Source: Methylorubrum suomiense (GTDB lineage: Bacteria > Pseudomonadota > Alphaproteobacteria > Rhizobiales > Beijerinckiaceae). Taken from it: a DNA stretch of 64,000 nt. The notes under the pieces were generated by a model. The model ran no database searches. It was not told the DNA's origin and saw only the letters and a list, made by a program, of their open reading frames with translations. Every line of letters starts with the position of its first letter. Position 1 is the first letter of the stretch. The stretch lies in assembly GCF_022179765.1 (NCBI RefSeq), contig NZ_BPRE01000015.1, positions 101,530 through 165,529 on the forward strand, read 5' to 3'. Positions 62,221 through 64,000 of this stretch are shown here, in pieces. Both the position numbers and the translations under genes were made by a program.

Positions 62221-63894
62221 ATGCCCTCTGATATCGAGATCGCCCGCGCGGCGACTTTGAAGCCTATCGCCGAGGTCGCCCGCAAGATCGGCATCCCGGA
62301 CGAGGCGCTGCACAATTACGGTAAGCACATCGCCAAGATCGACCACGACTTCATCAAGTCGCTGGACGGCAAGTCCGAGGGCAAGCTCGTCCTCGTCACC
62401 GCGATCTCGCCCACGCCCGCGGGCGAGGGCAAGACCACCACGACCGTCGGTCTGTCCGACGGGCTCAACCGCATCGGCAAGCGCACCGTCGCCTGCCTGC
62501 GCGAGCCGTCCCTCGGCCCCTGCTTCGGCATGAAGGGCGGTGCGGCCGGCGGCGGTAAGGCGCAGGTCGTGCCGATGGAGCAGATCAACCTGCACTTCAC
62601 CGGCGACTTCCATGCCATCACCTCGGCGCACTCCCTCGCCGCGGCGCTCATCGACAATCACATCTACTGGGCGAACGAGCTCAACATCGACGTGCGCCGG
62701 ATCCATTGGCGCCGCGTGGTCGACATGAATGACCGGGCCCTGCGCGCCATCACCCAGTCGCTCGGTGGCGTCGCCAACGGCTTCCCGCGCGAGGACGGGT
62801 TCGACATCACCGTGGCCTCTGAGGTGATGGCGGTGTTCTGCCTCGCCAAGGATCTCGCCGATCTGGAGGAGCGTCTCGGCCGTATCGTCATCGCCGAGAC
62901 CCGCGACCGCAAACCGGTGACGCTGGCACAGGTGAAGGCCACCGGCGCCATGACGGTTCTGCTCAAGGATGCCCTGCAGCCGAACCTCGTGCAGACGCTC
63001 GAAGGCAATCCGGCCCTCATCCATGGCGGCCCCTTCGCCAACATCGCCCATGGCTGCAACTCGGTGATCGCGACGCAGACCGGTCTGCGCCTCGCCGATT
63101 ATGTCGTGACCGAAGCCGGCTTCGGCGCCGATCTTGGAGCGGAGAAGTTCCTGGACATCAAATGCCGGCAGACCGGCTTGAAGCCTTCGGCGGTGGTCAT
63201 CGTCGCCACCATCCGCGCGCTCAAGATGCATGGCGGCGTCAACAAGAAGGATCTCGCCGGCGAGAACCTCGAGGCGCTGGAGAAGGGCTTCGCCAATCTG
63301 GAGCGCCACGTGACGAACGTGCGGAGCTTCGGCCTGCCGGTGGTCGTGGGCGTGAATCACTTCTTCCAGGACACCGATGCCGAGCACACCAAGCTGAAGG
63401 AGCTGTGCCGCGAACGCCTGCAGGTCGAGGCCATCACCTGCAAGCACTGGGCGGATGGCGGCGCCGGTGCCGAGGATCTCGCGCAGGCGGTCGTGAAGCT
63501 GGCCGAGGGCGAGCAGAAGCCGCTCACCTTCGCCTACGAGACCGACACCAAGCTCACCGATAAGATCAAGGCGATCGCGACGAAACTCTACGGCGCGGCC
63601 GATATCCAGATCGAATCGAAGGCGGCGACCAAACTCGCCGGTTTCGAGAAGGATGGCTACGGTCACCTGCCGATCTGCATGGCCAAGACCCAGTACTCGT
63701 TCTCGACGGATCCAACCCTGATGGGAGCGCCGTCGGGACACTTGGTCTCGGTGCGCGACGTCCGTCTCTCGGCCGGTGCCGGCTTCGTCGTCGTGATCTG
63801 CGGTGAGATCATGACCATGCCGGGTCTCCCCAAGGTTCCGGCGGCGGACAGCATTCGCCTCGACGCCAATGGGCAGATCGACGGGCTGTTCTAG
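62221..63894 (+). CDS. ftfL: Formate-tetrahydrofolate ligase
   Basis: FtfL (Fhs) activates formate with ATP and tetrahydrofolate to 10-formyl-THF, the entry of formate carbon into the serine cycle in methylotrophs. The 557-residue sequence has the P-loop TPAGEGKTTTTVGL, the folate/formate region LREPSLGPCFGMKGGAAGGG and VPMEQINLHFTGDFHAI, and ANGQIDGLF at the C-terminus. The whole protein is very similar to the Methylobacterium extorquens enzyme as I remember it. ATG at 62221 follows GGTGAGAG; an upstream GTG at 62212 is less likely. The gene is intact, although an IS element begins at its stop codon. Confidence 0.98.
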   Translation: MPSDIEIARAATLKPIAEVARKIGIPDEALHNYGKHIAKIDHDFIKSLDGKSEGKLVLVTAISPTPAGEGKTTTTVGLSDGLNRIGKRTVACLREPSLGPCFGMKGGAAGGGKAQVVPMEQINLHFTGDFHAITSAHSLAAALIDNHIYWANELNIDVRRIHWRRVVDMNDRALRAITQSLGGVANGFPREDGFDITVASEVMAVFCLAKDLADLEERLGRIVIAETRDRKPVTLAQVKATGAMTVLLKDALQPNLVQTLEGNPALIHGGPFANIAHGCNSVIATQTGLRLADYVVTEAGFGADLGAEKFLDIKCRQTGLKPSAVVIVATIRALKMHGGVNKKDLAGENLEALEKGFANLERHVTNVRSFGLPVVVGVNHFFQDTDAEHTKLKELCRERLQVEAITCKHWADGGAGAEDLAQAVVKLAEGEQKPLTFAYETDTKLTDKIKAIATKLYGAADIQIESKAATKLAGFEKDGYGHLPICMAKTQYSFSTDPTLMGAPSGHLVSVRDVRLSAGAGFVVVICGEIMTMPGLPKVPAADSIRLDANGQIDGLF

Positions 63895-64000
63895 AGGCTG
63901 TTATGGATCTATCGGCTGGACGGCTCAGATGATGGGTCATGAGCCAGTCCCGGAAAGCCTACCCGTCTGATGTGTCCGACGACGAATGGGCGTTGGTCGC
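63895..64000 (+). mobile_element. Left end of an IS5-type insertion sequence (truncated by the window)
   Basis: Immediately after the ftfL stop codon, AGGCTGTTATGG begins a sequence with an IS5/IS427-like terminal start (GAGGCTGTTA), and the first codons of a transposase follow at 63939. The insertion lies at CTAG (63891-63894), the target preferred by several IS5-group elements. The right end is outside the window. Confidence 0.7.
63939..64000 (+). CDS. IS5-family transposase, N-terminal fragment
   Basis: The 20 visible residues (MSQSRKAYPSDVSDDEWALV) match the start of IS5/DUF4096-type transposases, in which Y-P-S-D-x-S/T-D-x-E/Q-W is conserved. The gene runs off the window end, so length and integrity are unknown. 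Confidence 0.85.
   Translation, partial: MSQSRKAYPSDVSDDEWALV

Noticed and set aside
61978..63741. Long minus-strand frame antisense to ftfL
   Set aside because: The opposite strand encodes a complete, conserved FtfL. The antisense product shows no motif.

Overview
The window reads as chromosome of a methylotrophic alphaproteobacterium, almost certainly Methylobacterium/Methylorubrum (Hyphomicrobiales). The evidence is a high-GC genome with long antisense shadow frames, a 557-residue formate-tetrahydrofolate ligase (ftfL) very like the M. extorquens enzyme as I remember it, a Fur-family Irr regulator next to fabA-fabB-fabI, NdvA, and the Rhizobiales-type neighbourhoods kdsB-pheA, uvrC-pgsA-moaD and lgt-midA-pgeF. 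Most of the window is housekeeping; no CRISPR array, prophage or complete secretion or defence locus was seen.

Layout. 0-9.4 kb: an acyl-CoA ligase diverging from a class A beta-lactamase, a GNAT acetyltransferase, a partial Yej-type peptide importer (two binding proteins plus YejB, no YejE/F) and a membrane-anchored cytochrome c. 9.7-14.4 kb: kdsB-pheA, small orphan genes, an AT-rich patch abutting tRNA-Lys(CTT), and hemC. 14.6-22 kb: a response regulator diverging from an Hpt protein, then pal-cpoB-tilS-ftsH-glmM, all on the plus strand. 22-26.4 kb: three successive outer-membrane beta-barrel genes, a small secreted protein and an HNH nuclease. 27-36 kb: a large MscS-type channel, a CAP-domain lipoprotein, a PomA-like motA/motB stator pair, ndvA and a YadGH-type ABC exporter. 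35.9-41.6 kb: moaD, pgsA, uvrC, a CheZ-like protein, an L,D-transpeptidase and a DUF2076 protein. 41.9-48.5 kb: a porin-family protein, pgeF, midA, lgt, an MgtC-like protein and pgm. 48.6-54.6 kb: doxX, an isolated fliP, fabI, a 39-residue membrane ORF, fabB, fabA, irr and an SH3-domain protein. 54.8-64 kb: a D-2-hydroxyacid dehydrogenase, ribF, cheY with a second CheZ-like gene, an EAL protein with eroded catalytic motifs, an HMA metal-binding protein coupled to a class III aminotransferase, ftfL, and the left end of an IS5-type element that starts exactly at the ftfL stop codon.

Themes. Envelope biogenesis and integrity are prominent: pal, cpoB, lgt, kdsB, glmM, ndvA, L,D-transpeptidase, the porin-like barrels, MscS and the fab genes. 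Motility and signalling genes are scattered in small groups rather than one cluster (motAB, fliP, cheY, two CheZ-like genes, RR/Hpt, EAL). The points most worth a second look are the AT-rich block at the tRNA-Lys 3' end, the two CheZ-like paralogues with the same C-terminal tail, the unannotated small ORF between fabB and fabI, the degenerate EAL protein, the incomplete Yej importer, Irr with both heme-site signatures, and the IS junction. I did not find convincing evidence for a wholly new system.
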